In this document: positions 28,905-43,528 of the stretch, piece by piece
Layout: the number at the start of each line of letters is the position of its first letter
Numbering within the stretch: the stretch's first letter is position 1
NCBI RefSeq assembly: GCF_050947335.1
Contig: NW_027473537.1
Coordinates: 139,501 to 203,500 of the forward strand
Source of the DNA: Megachile rotundata
Lineage: Eukaryota > Arthropoda > Insecta > Hymenoptera > Megachilidae
Direction of reading: 5' to 3'
Length of the DNA stretch: 64,000 bases
The notes under the pieces: model-generated
What the model was told of the DNA's origin: nothing
Database searches by the model: none
The model's input: the letters and a program-made list of their open reading frames with translations, nothing else
Position numbers and translations under genes: made by a program

Positions 28905-30502
28905 AACCATATTATGCAGATATGATCGATAGCACGACATTTACTATACTTATTACTCTTATTATTATCAATCTAACTCATATTATTAGCCATATTATGC
29001 TTATATGATCGATAGAACGACAATTACTATACTTGTTACTCTTATTATTATCAATCTAACTCATATTACCAGCCATATTATGCTTAAATGATCGATAGAA
29101 CGACAATTACTATACTTATTACTCTTATTATTATCAATCTATCTCATATTCTTAGCCATATTATGCTTATATGATCGATAGAACGACAATTACTGTACTC
29201 ACTACTCTTATTATTATCGATCTAACTCATACTATTAGCCAAATTATACTAATATTATCGATAGAACGACAATTACTGTACTTATTACTGTTATTATTAT
29301 CAATTTAACTCATATTATTAGCCATATTATGCTTAAATGATCGATAGAACGACAATTACTATACTTATTACTATTATTATTATCAATCTTACTCATATTA
29401 TTAGCTATATTATGCATATATGATCGATAGAACGACAATTACTGTACTTATTACTCTTATCATTATCGATCTAACTCATATTATAAGCCATATTATGCTT
29501 AAATGATCGATAGAACGACAATTACTATACTTATTACTATTATTATTATCAATCTAACTCATATTATTAACCATATTATGCAGATATGATCGATAGCACG
29601 ACATTTACTATACTTATTACTCTTATTATTATCAATCTAACTCATATTATTAACCATATTATGCTTGTATGATCGATAGAACGACAATTACTATACTTAT
29701 TATTCTTATTTTTATCTACCTAACTCATATTATTAGCCATATTATGCTTAAATGATCGATAGAACGACAATTACTATACTTATTACTCTTATTATTATCA
29801 ATCTAACTCATATTATTAGCCATATTATGCTTAAATGATCGATAGAACGACAATTACTATACTTATTACTCTTATTATTATGAATCTAACTCATATTATT
29901 AACCATATTATGCAGATATGATCGATAGAACTACAATTACTATACCCATTACTCTTATTATTGTCAATCTAACTCATATTACTAGCCATATTATGCTTAA
30001 ATGATCGATAGAACGACAATTACTATACTTATTACTCTTATTATTATCAATCTAACTCATATTATTAGCCATATTATGCTTATATGATCGATAGAACGAC
30101 AATTACTATACTCACTACTCTTATTATTATCAATCTAACTCATATTATTAGCCGTATTATGCTTATATGATCGACAGAACGACAATTACTGTACTTATTA
30201 CACTTACTATTATCAATCTAACTCATATTATTAGCCATATTATGCTTATATGATCGATAGAACGACAATTACTATACTTATTACTCTTATTATTATCAAT
30301 CTAACTCATATTATTAGCCATATTATGCAGATATGATCGATAGAACGACAATTACTATACTTATTACACTCACTATTATCAATCTAACTCATATTATTAA
30401 CAATATTATGCAGATATGATCGATAGCACGACATTTACTATACTTATTACTCTTATTATTATCAACCTAACTCATATTATTAGCCGTATTATGCTTAAAT
30501 GA
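26187..30502 (+). repeat. 52-monomer higher-order unit, copy A (4316 bp)
   Basis: The rare variants GAACGATAG (26351 and 30667), TATAATTATT (28198 and 32514) and TTAACAATATT (27576 and 31892) are all separated by 4316 bp (52 x 83). Agreement runs from the monomer at 26187 to about 30529, slightly beyond one full unit. Differences are very few, for example CTAACTCGTATT near 28395 against CTAACTCATATT in copy B. This is the longest simple tandem unit seen in the window. Confidence 0.9.
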
Positions 30503-33500
30503 TCGATAGAACGACAATTACTATACTTATTATTCTTATTTTTATCAACCTAACTCATATTATTAGCCATATTATGCTTAAATGATCGATAGAATGACAA
30601 TTACTATACTTATTGCTCTTATTATTATGAATATAACTCATATTATTAACCATATTATGCAGATATGAACGATAGAACGACAATTACTATACTTATTACT
30701 CATATCATTATCGATCTAACTCATATTATTAGCCATATTATGCTTATATGATCGATAGAACGACAATTACTATACTTATTACTCTTATTATTATCAATCT
30801 AACTCATATTATTAGCCATATTATGTAGATATGATCGATAGAACGACAATTACTATACTTATTACACTCACTATTATCAATCTAACTCATATTATTAACC
30901 ATATTATGCAGATATGATCGATAGAACTACAATTACTATACCCATTACTCTTATTATTATCAATCTAACTCATATTATTAGCCATATTATGCTTATATGA
31001 TCGATAGAACGACAATTACTGTACTTACTACTCTTATCATTATCGATCTAACTCATATTATTAGCCATATTATGCTTATATGATCGATAGAACGACAATT
31101 ACTATACTTATTACTCTTATTATTATCAATCTAACTCATATTATTAGCCATATTATGCAGATATGATCGATAGAACGACAATTACTATACTTATTACTAT
31201 TATTATTATCAATCTTACTCATATTATTAGCCATATTATGCTTATATGATCGATAGAACGACAATTACTATACTTATTACTCTTATTATTATCAATCTAA
31301 CTCATATTATTAACCATATTATGCTTGTATGATCGATAGAACGACAATTACTATACTTATTATTCTTATTTTTATCTACCTAACTCATATTATTAGCCAT
31401 ATTATGCTTAAATGATCGATAGAACGACAATTACTATACTTATTACTCTTATTATTATCAATCTAACTCATATTACTAGCCATATTATGCTTAAATGATC
31501 GATAGAACGACAATTACTATACTTATTACTCTTATTATTATCAATCTAACTCATATTATTAGCCATATTATGCTTATATGATCGATAGAACGACAATTAC
31601 TATACTCACTACTCTTATTATTATCAATCTAACTCATATTATTAGCCGTATTATGCTTATATGATCGACAGAACGACAATTACTGTACTTATTACACTTA
31701 CTATTATCGATCTAACTCATATTATTAGCCATATTATGCTTATATGATCGATAGAACGACAATTACTAGACTTATTACTCTTATTATTATCAATCTAACT
31801 CATATTATTAGCCATATTATGCAGATATGATCGATAGAACGACAATTACTATACTTATTACACTCACTATTATCAATCTAACTCATATTATTAACAATAT
31901 TATGCAGATATGATCGATAGCACGACATTTACTATACTTATTACTCTTATTATTATCAACCTAACTCATATTATTAGCCGTATTATGCTTAAATGATCGA
32001 TAGAACGACAATTACTATACTTATTACTCTCATTATTATCAATCTAACTCATATTATTAGCCATATTATGCTTATATGATCGACAGAACGACAATTACTA
32101 TACTTATTATTCTTATTTTTATCAACCTAACTCATATTATTAGCCATATTATGCTTAAATGATCGATAGAAGGACAATTACTATACTTATTACTCTTATT
32201 ATTATGAATCTAACTCATATTATTAACCATATTATGCAGATATGATCGATAGAACTACAATTACTATACCCATTACTCTTATTATTATCAATCTAACTCA
32301 TATTATTAGCCATATTATGCTTATATGATCGATAGAACGACAATTACTGTACTTACTACTCTTACCATTATCGATCTAACTCATATTATTAGCCATATTA
32401 TGCTTATATGATCGATAGAACGACAATTACTATACTTATTACTCTCATTATTATCAATCTAACTCATATTATTAGCCATATTATGCTTAAATGATCGATA
32501 GAACGACAATTACTATAATTATTACTCTTATTATTATGAATCTAACTCATATTATTAACCATATTATGCAGATATGATCGATAGAACTACAATTACTATA
32601 CCCATTACTCTATTATTGTCAATCTAACTCATATTATTAGCCATATTATGCTTATATGATCGATAGAACGACAGTTACTATACTTATTACTCTTATTATT
32701 ATCAATCTAACTCATATTATTAGCCATATTATGCAGATATGATCGATAGAACGACAATTACTACACTTATTACTATTATTATTATCAATCTTACTCATAT
32801 TATTAGCCATATTATGCTTATATGATCGATAGAACGACAATTACTATACTTATTACTCTTATTATTATCAATCTAACTCATATTATTAACCATATTATGC
32901 TTGTATGATCGATAGAACGACAATTACTATACTTATTATTCTTATTTTTATCTACCTAACTCATATTATTAGCCATATTATGCCTAAATGATCGATAGAA
33001 CGACAATTACTATACTTATTACTCTTATTATTATCAATCTAACTCATATTACTAGCCATATTATGCTTAAATGATCGATAGAACGACAATTACTGTACTT
33101 ATTACTCATATCATTATCGATCTAACTCATATTATTAGCCATATTATGCTTATATTATCGATAGAACGACAATTACTGTACTTATTACTCTTATTGTTAT
33201 CAATCTAACTCCTATTATTAACCATATTATGCAGATATGATCGATAGCACGACATTTACTATACTTATTACTCTTATTATTATCAATCTAACTCATATTA
33301 TTAGCCATATTATGCTTATATGATCGATAGAACGACAATTACTATACTTGTTACTCTTATTATTATCAATCTAACTCATATTACCAGCCATATTATGCTT
33401 AAATGATCGATAGAACGACAATTACTATACTTATTACTCTTATTATTATCAATCTATCTCATATTCTTAGCCATATTATGCTTATATGATCGATAGAACG

Positions 33501-34845
33501 ACAATTACTGTACTCACTACTCTTATTATTATCGATCTAACTCATACTATTAGCCAAATTATACTAATATTATCGATAGAACGACAATTACTGTACTTAT
33601 TACTGTTATTATTATCAATTTAACTCATATTATTAGCCATATTATGCTTAAATGATCGATAGAACGACAATTACTATACTTATTACTATTATTATTATCA
33701 ATCTTACTCATATTATTAGCTATATTATGCATATATGATCGATAGAACGACAATTACTGTACTTATTACTCTTATCATTATCGATCTAACTCATATTATA
33801 AGCCATATTATGCTTAAATGATCGATAGAACGACAATTACTATACTTATTACTATTATTATTATCAATCTAACTCATATTATTAACCATATTATGCAGAT
33901 ATGATCGATAGCACGACATTTACTATACTTATTACTCTTATTATTATCAATCTAACTCATATTATTAACCATATTATGCTTGTATGATCGATAGAACGAC
34001 AATTACTATACTTATTATTCTTATTTTTATCTACCTAACTCATATTATTAGCCATATTATGCTTAAATGATCGATAGAACGACAATTACTATACTTATTA
34101 CTCTTATTATTATCAATCTAACTCATATTATTAGCCATATTATGCTTAAATGATCGATAGAACGACAATTACTATACTTATTACTCTTATTATTATGAAT
34201 CTAACTCATATTATTAACCATATTATGCAGATATGATCGATAGAACTACAATTACTATACCCATTACTCTTATTATTGTCAATCTAACTCATATTACTAG
34301 CCATATTATGCTTAAATGATCGATAGAACGACAATTACTATACTTATTACTCTTATTATTATCAATCTAACTCATATTATTAGCCATATTATGCTTATAT
34401 GATCGATAGAACGACAATTACTATACTCACTACTCTTATTATTATCAATCTAACTCATATTATTAGCCGTATTATGCTTATATGATCGACAGAACGACAA
34501 TTACTGTACTTATTACACTTACTATTATCAATCTAACTCATATTATTGGCCATATTATGCTTATATGATCGATAGAACGACAATTACTATACTTATTACT
34601 CTTATTATTATCAATCTAACTCATATTATTAGCCATATTATGCAGATATGATCGATAGAACGACAATTACTATACTTATTACACTCACTATTATCAATCT
34701 AACTCATATTATTAACAATATTATGCAGATATGATCGATAGCACGACATTTACTATACTTATTACTCTTATTATTATCAACCTAACTCATATTATTAGCC
34801 GTATTATGCTTAAATGATCGATAGAACGACAATTACTATACTTAT
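30503..34845 (+). repeat. 52-monomer higher-order unit, copy B
   Basis: A near-perfect second copy of 26187-30529. It carries one deleted T at 32608-32613 (ACTCTATTATTG against ACTCTTATTATTG), after which the offset from copy A becomes 4315. ATTATTGGCC near 34545 replaces ATTATTAGCC. The match ends where copy A continues with TTATTCTTATTTTTATC and this copy has TTACTCTCATTATTATC. Confidence 0.9.
32576..32657 (+). repeat. 82-bp monomer with one deleted base
   Basis: GATCGATAG starts at 32576 and the next at 32658, a spacing of 82. The missing base is a T in CCATTACTCTATTATTGTC; the sister copy near 28280 has the full form. All positions further right are one base out of the earlier phase, which confirms the deletion. 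Confidence 0.93.
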
Positions 34846-37741
34846 TACTCTCATTATTATCAATCTAACTCATATTATTAGCCATATTATGCTTATATGA
34901 TCGACAGAACGACAATTACTATACTTATTACTATTATTTTTATCTACCTAACTCATATTATTAGCCATATTATGCCTAAATGATCGATAGAACGACAATT
35001 ACTATACTTATTACTCTTATTATTATCAATCTAACTCATATTACTAGCCATATTATGCTTAAATGATCGATAGAACGACAATTACTGTACTTATTACTCA
35101 TATCATTATCGATCTAACTCATATTATTAGCCATATTATGCTTATATTATCGATAGAACGACAATTACTGTACTTATTACTCTTATTGTTATCAATCTAA
35201 CTCATATTATTAACCATATTATGCTTATATGATCGATAGAACGACAATTACTGTACTTATTACTCATATCATTATCGATCTAACTCATATTATTAGCCAT
35301 ATTATGCTTATATGATCGACAGAACGACAATTACTATACTTATTACTCTTATTATTATCAATCTAACTCATATTATTAGCCATATTATGCTTATATGGTC
35401 GACAGAACGACAATTACTATACTTAGTATTCTTATTTTTATCAACCTAACTCATATTATTAGCCATATTATGCTTAAATGATCGATAGAACGACAATTAC
35501 TATACTTATTACTCTTATTATTATGAATCTGACTCATATTACTAACCATATTATGCAGATATGATCGATAGAACTACAATTACTATACTCATTACTCTTA
35601 TTATTATCAATCTAACTCATATTATTAGCCATATTATGCTTATATGATCGATAGAACGACAATTACTATACTTGTTACTCTTATTATTATCAATCTAACT
35701 CATATTACCAGCCATATTATGCTTAAATGATCGATAGAACGACAATTACTATACTTATTACTCTTATTATTATCAATCTATCTCATATTCTTAGCCATAT
35801 TATGCTTATATGATCGATAGAACGACAATTACTGTACTCACTACTCTTATTATTATCAATCTAACTCATATTATTAGCCGTATTATGCTTATATGATCGA
35901 CAGAACGACAATTACTGTACTTATTACACTTACTATTATCAATCTAACTCATATTATTAGCCATCTTATGCTTATATGATCGATAGAACGACAATTACTA
36001 TACTTATTACTCTTATTATTATCAATCTAACTCATATTATTAGCCATATTATGCAGATATGATCGATAGAACGACAATTACTATACTTATTACACTCACT
36101 ATTATCAATCTAACTCATATTATTAACAATATTATGCAGATATGATCGATAGCACGACATTTACTATACTTATTACTCTTATTATTATCAACCTAACTCA
36201 TATTATTAGCCGTATTATGCTTAAATGATCGATAGAACGACAATTACTATACTTATTACTCTCATTATTATCAATCTAACTCATATTATTAGCCATATTA
36301 TGCTTATATGATCGACAGAACGACAATTACTATACTTATTACTATTATTTTTATCTACCTAACTCATATTATTAGCCATATTATGCCTAAATGATCGATA
36401 GAACGACAATTACTATACTTATTACTCTTATTATTATCAATCTAACTCATATTACTAGCCATATTATGCTTAAATGATCGATAGAACGACAATTACTGTA
36501 CTTATTACTCATATCATTATCGATCTAACTCATATTATTAGCCATATTATGCTTATATTATCGATAGAACGACAATTACTGTACTTATTACTCTTATTGT
36601 TATCAATCTAACTCATATTATTAACCATATTATGCTTATATGATCGATAGAACGACAATTACTGTACTTATTACTCATATCATTATCGATCTAACTCATA
36701 TTATTAGCCATATTATGCTTATATGATCGACAGAACGACAATTACTATACTTATTACTCTTATTATTATCAATCTAACTCATATTATTAGCCATATTATG
36801 CTTATATGGTCGACAGAACGACAATTACTATACTTAGTATTCTTATTTTTATCAACCTAACTCATATTATTAGCCATATTATGCTTAAATGATCGATAGA
36901 ACGACAATTACTATACTTATTACTCTTATTATTATGAATCTGACTCATATTACTAACCATATTATGCAGATATGATCGATAGAACTACAATTACTATACT
37001 CATTACTCTTATTATTATCAATCTAACTCATATTATTAGCCATATTATGCTTATATGATCGATAGAACGACAATTACTATACTTGTTACTCTTATTATTA
37101 TCAATCTAACTCATATTACCAGCCATATTATGCTTAAATGATCGATAGAACGACAATTACTATACTTATTACTCTTATTATTATCAATCTATCTCATATT
37201 CTTAGCCATATTATGCTTATATGATCGATAGAACGACAATTACTGTACTCACTACTCTTATTATTATCAATCTAACTCATATTATTAGCCGTATTATGCT
37301 TATATGATCGACAGAACGACAATTACTGTACTTATTACACTTACTATTATCAATCTAACTCATATTATTAGCCATCTTATGCTTATATGATCGATAGAAC
37401 GACAATTACTATACTTATTACTCTTATTATTATCAATCTAACTCATATTATTAGCCATATTATGCAGATATGATCGATAGAACGACAATTACTATACTTA
37501 TTACACTCACTATTATCAATCTAACTCATATTATTAACAATATTATGCAGATATGATCGATAGCACGACATTTACTATACTTATTACTCTTATTATTATC
37601 AACCTAACTCATATTATTAGCCGTATTATGCTTAAATGATCGATAGAACGACAATTACTATACTTATTACTCTCATTATTATCAATCTAACTCATATTAT
37701 TAGCCATATTATGCTTATATGATCGACAGAACGACAATTAC
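34431..37741 (+). repeat. 17-monomer unit (1411 bp), two full copies plus a partial third
   Basis: TTAACAATATT at 34713, 36124 and 37535, and AATCTGACTC at 35528 and 36939, are 1411 bp apart (17 x 83). Copies are about 34431-35841 and 35842-37252, with 37253-37741 as a partial third. The third departs where TTACTATTATTTTTATC is replaced by TTATTCTTATTTTTATC. In the first copy TTAGCCATATTATG replaces TTAGCCATCTTATG of the later two. Confidence 0.88.
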
Positions 37742-38050
37742 TATACTTATTATTCTTATTTTTATCAACCTAACTCATATTATTAGCCATATTATGCTTA
37801 AATGATCGATAGAAGGACAATTACTATACTTATTACTCTAATTATTATGAATCTAACTCATATTATTAACCATATTATGCAGATATGATCGATAGAACTA
37901 CAATTACTATACCCATTACTGTTATTATTATCAATCTAACTCATATTATTAGCCATATTATGCTTATATGATCGATAGAACGACAATTACTGTACTTACT
38001 ACTCTTACCATTATCGATCTATCTCATATTATTAGCCATATTATGCTTAT
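37742..38050 (+). repeat. Right-domain linker resembling the 18-monomer chain
   Basis: About four monomers carry TTATTCTTATTTTTATC, GATAGAAGGAC, CTCTAATTATTATG, GAACTACAATT with TATACCC and TTACTGTTATTATTATC. They match about 20150-20460, a part of the second 18-monomer copy, including CTCTAATTATTATG and the GATCTATCTC variant. No gene-like sequence is visible. Confidence 0.78.
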
Positions 38051-41000
38051 ATGATCGATAGAACGACAATTACTATACTTATTACTCTCATTATTATCAA
38101 TCTAACTCATATTATTAGCCATATTATGCTTAAATGATCGATAGAACGACAATTACTATACTTATTACTCTTATTATTATGAATCTAACTCATATTATTA
38201 ACCATATTATGCAGATATGATCGATAGAACTACAATTACTATACCCATTACTCTTATTATTGTCAATCTAACTCATATTATTAGCCATATTATGCTTATA
38301 TGATCGATAGAACGACAGTTACTATACTTATTACTCTTATTATTATCAATCTAACTCATATTATTAGCCATATTATGCAGATATGATCGATAGAACGACA
38401 ATTACTACACTTATTACTATTATTATTATCAATCTTACTCATATTATTAGCCATATTATGCTTATATGATCGATAGAACGACAATTACTATACTTATTAC
38501 TCTTATTATTATCAATCTAACTCATATTATTAACCATATTATGCTTGTATGATCGATAGAACGACAATTACTATACTTATTATTCTTATTTTTATCTACC
38601 TAACTCATATTATTAGCCATATTATGCCTAAATGATCGATAGAACGACAATTACTATACTTATTACTCTTATTATTATCAATCTAACTCATATTACTAGC
38701 CATATTATGCTTAAATGATCGATAGAACGATAATTACTGTACTTATTACTCATATCATTATCGATCTAACTCATATTATTAGCCATATTATGCTTATATT
38801 ATCGATAGAACGACAATTACTCTACTTATTACTCTTATTGTTATCAATCTAACTCATATTATTAACCATATTATGCTTATATGATCGATAGAACGACAAT
38901 TACTGTACTTATTACTCATATCATTATCGATCTAACTCATATTATTAGCCATATTATGCTTATATGATCGACAGAACGACAATTACTATACTTATTACTC
39001 TTATTATTATCAATCTAACTCATATTATTAGCCATATTATGCTTATATGGTCGACAGAACGACAATTACTATACTTAGTATTCTTACTTTTATCAACCTA
39101 ACTCATATTATTAGCCATATTATGCTTACATGATCGATAGAACGACAATTACTATACTTATTACTCTTATTATTATGAATCTGACTCATATTACTAACCA
39201 TATTATGCAGATATGATCGATAGAACTACAATTACTATACTCATTACTCTTATTATTATCAATCTAACTCATATTATTAGCCATATTATGCTTATATGAT
39301 AGATAGAACGACAATTACTATACTTGTTACTCTTATTATTATCAATCTAACTCATATTACCAGCCATATTATGCTTAAATGATCGATAGAACGACAATTA
39401 CTATACTTATTACTCTTATTATTATCAATCTATCTCATATTCTTAGCCATATTATGCTTATATGATCGATAGAACGACAATTACTGTACTCACTACTCTT
39501 ATTATTATCGATCTAACTCATACTATTAGCCAAATTATACTTATATTATCGATAGAACGACAATTACTGTACTTATTACTGTTATTATTATCAATTTAAC
39601 TCATATTATTAGCCATATTATGCTTAAATGATCGATAGAACGACAATTACTATACTTATTACTATTATTATTATCAATCTTACTCATATTATTAGCTATA
39701 TTATGCATATATGATCGATAGAACGACAATTACTGTACTTATTACTCTTATCATTATCGATCTAACTCATATTATAAGCCATATTATGCTTAAATGATCG
39801 ATAGAACGACAATTACTATACTTATTACTATTATTATTATCAATCTAACTCATATTATTAACCATATTATGCAGATATGATCGATAGCACGACATTTACT
39901 ATACTTATTACTCTTATTATTATCAACCTAACTCATATTATTAGCCATATTATGCTTATATTATCGATAGAACGACAATTAATGTACTTATTACTGTTAT
40001 TATTATCAATCTAACTCATATTATTAGCCATATTATGCATATATGATCGATAGAACGACAATTACTATACTCACTACTCTTACTATTATCAACCTAACTC
40101 ATATTATTAGCCATATTATGCTTACATGATCGACAGAACGACAATTACTGTACTTATTACACTTACTATTATCAATCTAACTCATATTATTAGCCATATT
40201 ATGCTTATATGATCGATAGAACGACAATTACTATACTTATTACTCTTATTATTATCAATCTAACTCATATTATTAGCCATATTATGCAGATATGATCGAT
40301 AGAACGACAATTACTATACTTATTACACTCACTATTATCAATCTAACTCATATTACTAGGCATATTATGCTTAAATGATCGATAGAACGACAATTACTGT
40401 ACTTATTACTCATATCATTATCGATCTAACTCATATTATTAGCCATATTATGCTTATATTATCGATAGAACGACAATTACTGTACTTGTTACTCTTATTG
40501 TTATCAATCTAACTCATATTATTAACCATATTATGCAGATATGATCGATAGCACGACATTTACTATACTTATTACTCCTATTATTATCAACCTAACTCAT
40601 ATTATTAGCCATATTATGCTTAAATGATCGATAGAACGACAATTACTATACTTATTGCTCTTATTATTATGAATCTAACTCATATTATTAACCATATTAT
40701 GCAGATATGATCGATAGAACGACAATTACTATACTTATTACTCATATCATTATCGATCTAACTCATATTATTAGCCATATTATGCTTATATGATCGATAG
40801 AACGACAATTACTATACTTATTACTCTTATTATTATCAATCTAACTCATATTATTAGCCATATTATGTAGATATGATCGATAGAACGACAATTACTATAC
40901 TTATTACACTCACTATTATCAATCTAACTCATATTATTAACCATATTATGCAGATATGATCGATAGAACTACAATTACTATACCCATTACTCTTATTATT

Positions 41001-41060
41001 ATCAATCTAACTCATATTATTAGCCATATTATGCTTATATGATCGATAGAACGACAATTA
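38051..41060 (+). repeat. 3.0-kb block, copy 1 (66-monomer step)
   Basis: Repeated at 43529-46538, 5478 bp away (66 x 83). Unusual variants recur at that distance: TACTCTACTTATT at 38818 and 44296, GATAGATAG at 39298 and 44776, GTATTCTTACTTTTATC near 39079, and GCTTACATG near 39122 and 40121. At its right end this copy continues with a TTACTATTATTATTATC monomer near 41067, as the related arrays near 25390 and 50947 do. Confidence 0.88.
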
Positions 41061-42002
41061 CTATACTTATTACTATTATTATTATCAATCTTACTCATAT
41101 TATTAGCTATATTATGCATATATGATCGATAGAACGACAATTACTGTACTTATTACTCTTATCATTATCGATCTAACTCATATTATTAGCCATATTATGC
41201 TTAAATGATCGATAGAACGACAATTACTATACTTATGACTATTATTATTATCAATCTAACTCATATTATTAACCATATTATGCAGATATGATCGATAGCA
41301 CGACATTTACTATACTTATTACTCTTATTATTATCAACATAACTCATATTATTAGCCATATTATGCTTATATTATCGATAGAACGACAATTAATGTACTT
41401 ATTACTGTTATTATTATCAATCTAACTCATATTATTAGCCATATTATGCATATATGATCGATAGAACGACAATTACTATACTCACTACTCTTACTATTAT
41501 CAACCTAACTCATATTATTAGCCATATTATGCTTAAATGATCGATAGAACGACAATTACTATACTTATTACTATTATTATTATCAATCTTACTCATATTA
41601 TTAGCTATATTATGCATATATGATCGATAGAACGACAATTACTGTACTTATTACTCATATCATTATCGATCTAACTCATATTATTAGCCATATTATGCTT
41701 ATATTATCGATAGAACGACAATTACTGTACTTATTACTCTTATTGTTATCAATCTAACTCATATTATTAACCATATTATGCAGATATGATCGATAGCACG
41801 ACATTTACTATACTTATTACTCCTATTATTATCAACCTAACTCATATTATTAGCCATATTATGCTTATATGATCGATAGAACGACAATTACTATACTTAT
41901 TATTCTCATTTTTATCAACCTAACTCATATTATTAGCCATATTATGCTTAAATGATCGATAGAATGACAATTACTATACTTATTGCTCTTATTATTATGA
42001 AT
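41061..42002 (+). repeat. Right-domain monomers absent from the shorter sister block
   Basis: About eleven monomers carry GCTATATTATGCATATATG, TATGACTATTATTATTATC, TCAACATAACTC, CAATTAATGTAC, TTATTGTTATC, TTCTCATTTTTATC, GATAGAATGAC and GAATATAACTC. The same order occurs near 22980-23930 and 25380-26320. It belongs to the 1328 bp (16 monomers) that the block at 43529-47350 lacks. Confidence 0.8.
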
Positions 42003-43360
42003 ATAACTCATATTATTAACCATATTATGCAGATATGATCGATAGAACGACAATTACTATACTTATTACTCATATCATTATCGATCTAACTCATATTATT
42101 AGCCATATTATGCTTATATGATCGATAGAACGACAATTACTATACTTATTACTCTTATTATTATCAATCTAACTCATATTATTAGCCATATTATGTAGAT
42201 ATGATCGATAGAACGACAATTACTATACTTATTACACTCACTATTATCAATCTAACTCATATTATTAACCATATTATGCAGATATGATCGATAGAACTAC
42301 AATTACTATACCCATTACTCTTATTATTATCAATCTAACTCATATTATTAGCCATATTATGCTTATATGATCGATAGAACGACAATTACTGTACTTACTA
42401 CTCTTATCATTATCGATCTAACTCATATTATTAGCCATATTATGCTTATATGATCGATAGAACGACAATTACTATACTTATTACTCTTATTATTATCAAT
42501 CTAACTCATATTATTAGCCATATTATGCAGATATGATCGATAGAACGACAATTACTATACTTATTACTATTATTATTATCAATCTTACTCATATTATTAG
42601 CCATATTATGCTTATATGATCGATAGAACGACAATTACTATACTTATTACTCTTATTATTATCAATCTAACTCATATTATTAACCATATTATGCAGATAT
42701 GATCGATAGAACGACAATTACTATACTTATTACTCATATCATTATCGATCTAACTCATATTATTAGCCATATTATGCTTATATGATCGATAGAACGACAA
42801 TTACTATACTTATTACTCTTATTATTATCAATCTAACTCATATTATTAGCCATATTATGTAGATATGATCGATAGAACGACAATTACTATACTTATTACA
42901 CTCACTATTATCAATCTAACTCATATTATTAACCATATTATGCAGATATGATCGATAGAACTACAATTACTATACCCATTACTCTTATTATTATCAATCT
43001 AACTCATATTATTAGCCATATTATGCTTATATGATCGATAGAACGACAATTACTGTACTTACTACTCTTATCATTATCGATCTAACTCATATTATTAGCC
43101 ATATTATGCTTATATGATCGATAGAACGACAATTACTATACTTATTACTCTTATTATTATCAATCTAACTCATATTATTAGCCATATTATGCAGATATGA
43201 TCGATAGAACGACAATTACTATACTTATTACTATTATTATTATCAATCTTACTCATATTATTAGCCATATTATGCTTATATGATCGATAGAACGACAATT
43301 ACTATACTTATTACTCTTATTATTATCAATCTAACTCGTATTATTAACCATATTATGCTT
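42003..43360 (+). repeat. Tandem 8-monomer repeat (664 bp), two copies
   Basis: TTATGTAGATATG occurs near 42191 and 42855, 664 bp apart (8 x 83). Around it CTCATATCATTATCG, the GAACTACAATT/TATACCC pair, CTGTACTTACTAC and ATCAATCTTACTC repeat in order. The copies are about 42003-42666 and 42667-43360. The related block near 51900-52570 holds only one such unit, so this duplication looks local. It is retained, shifted by 4150 bp, at about 46153-47350. Confidence 0.85.
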
Positions 43361-43528
43361 GTATGATCGATAGAACGACAATTACTATACTTATTATTCT
43401 TATTTTTATCTACCTAACTCATATTATTAGCCATATTATGCTTAAATGATCGATAGAACGACAATTACTATACTTATTACTCTTATTATTATCAATCTAA
43501 CTCATATTATTAGCCATATTATGCTTAA
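43361..43528 (+). repeat. Linker monomers between the 8-monomer repeat and the 3.0-kb copy 2
   Basis: Two monomers carry GCTTGTATG, TTATTCTTATTTTTATC with TATCTACC, and GCTTAAATG. The same pair occurs after the ATCAATCTTACTC monomer near 27010 and 52570. No other feature. Confidence 0.75.
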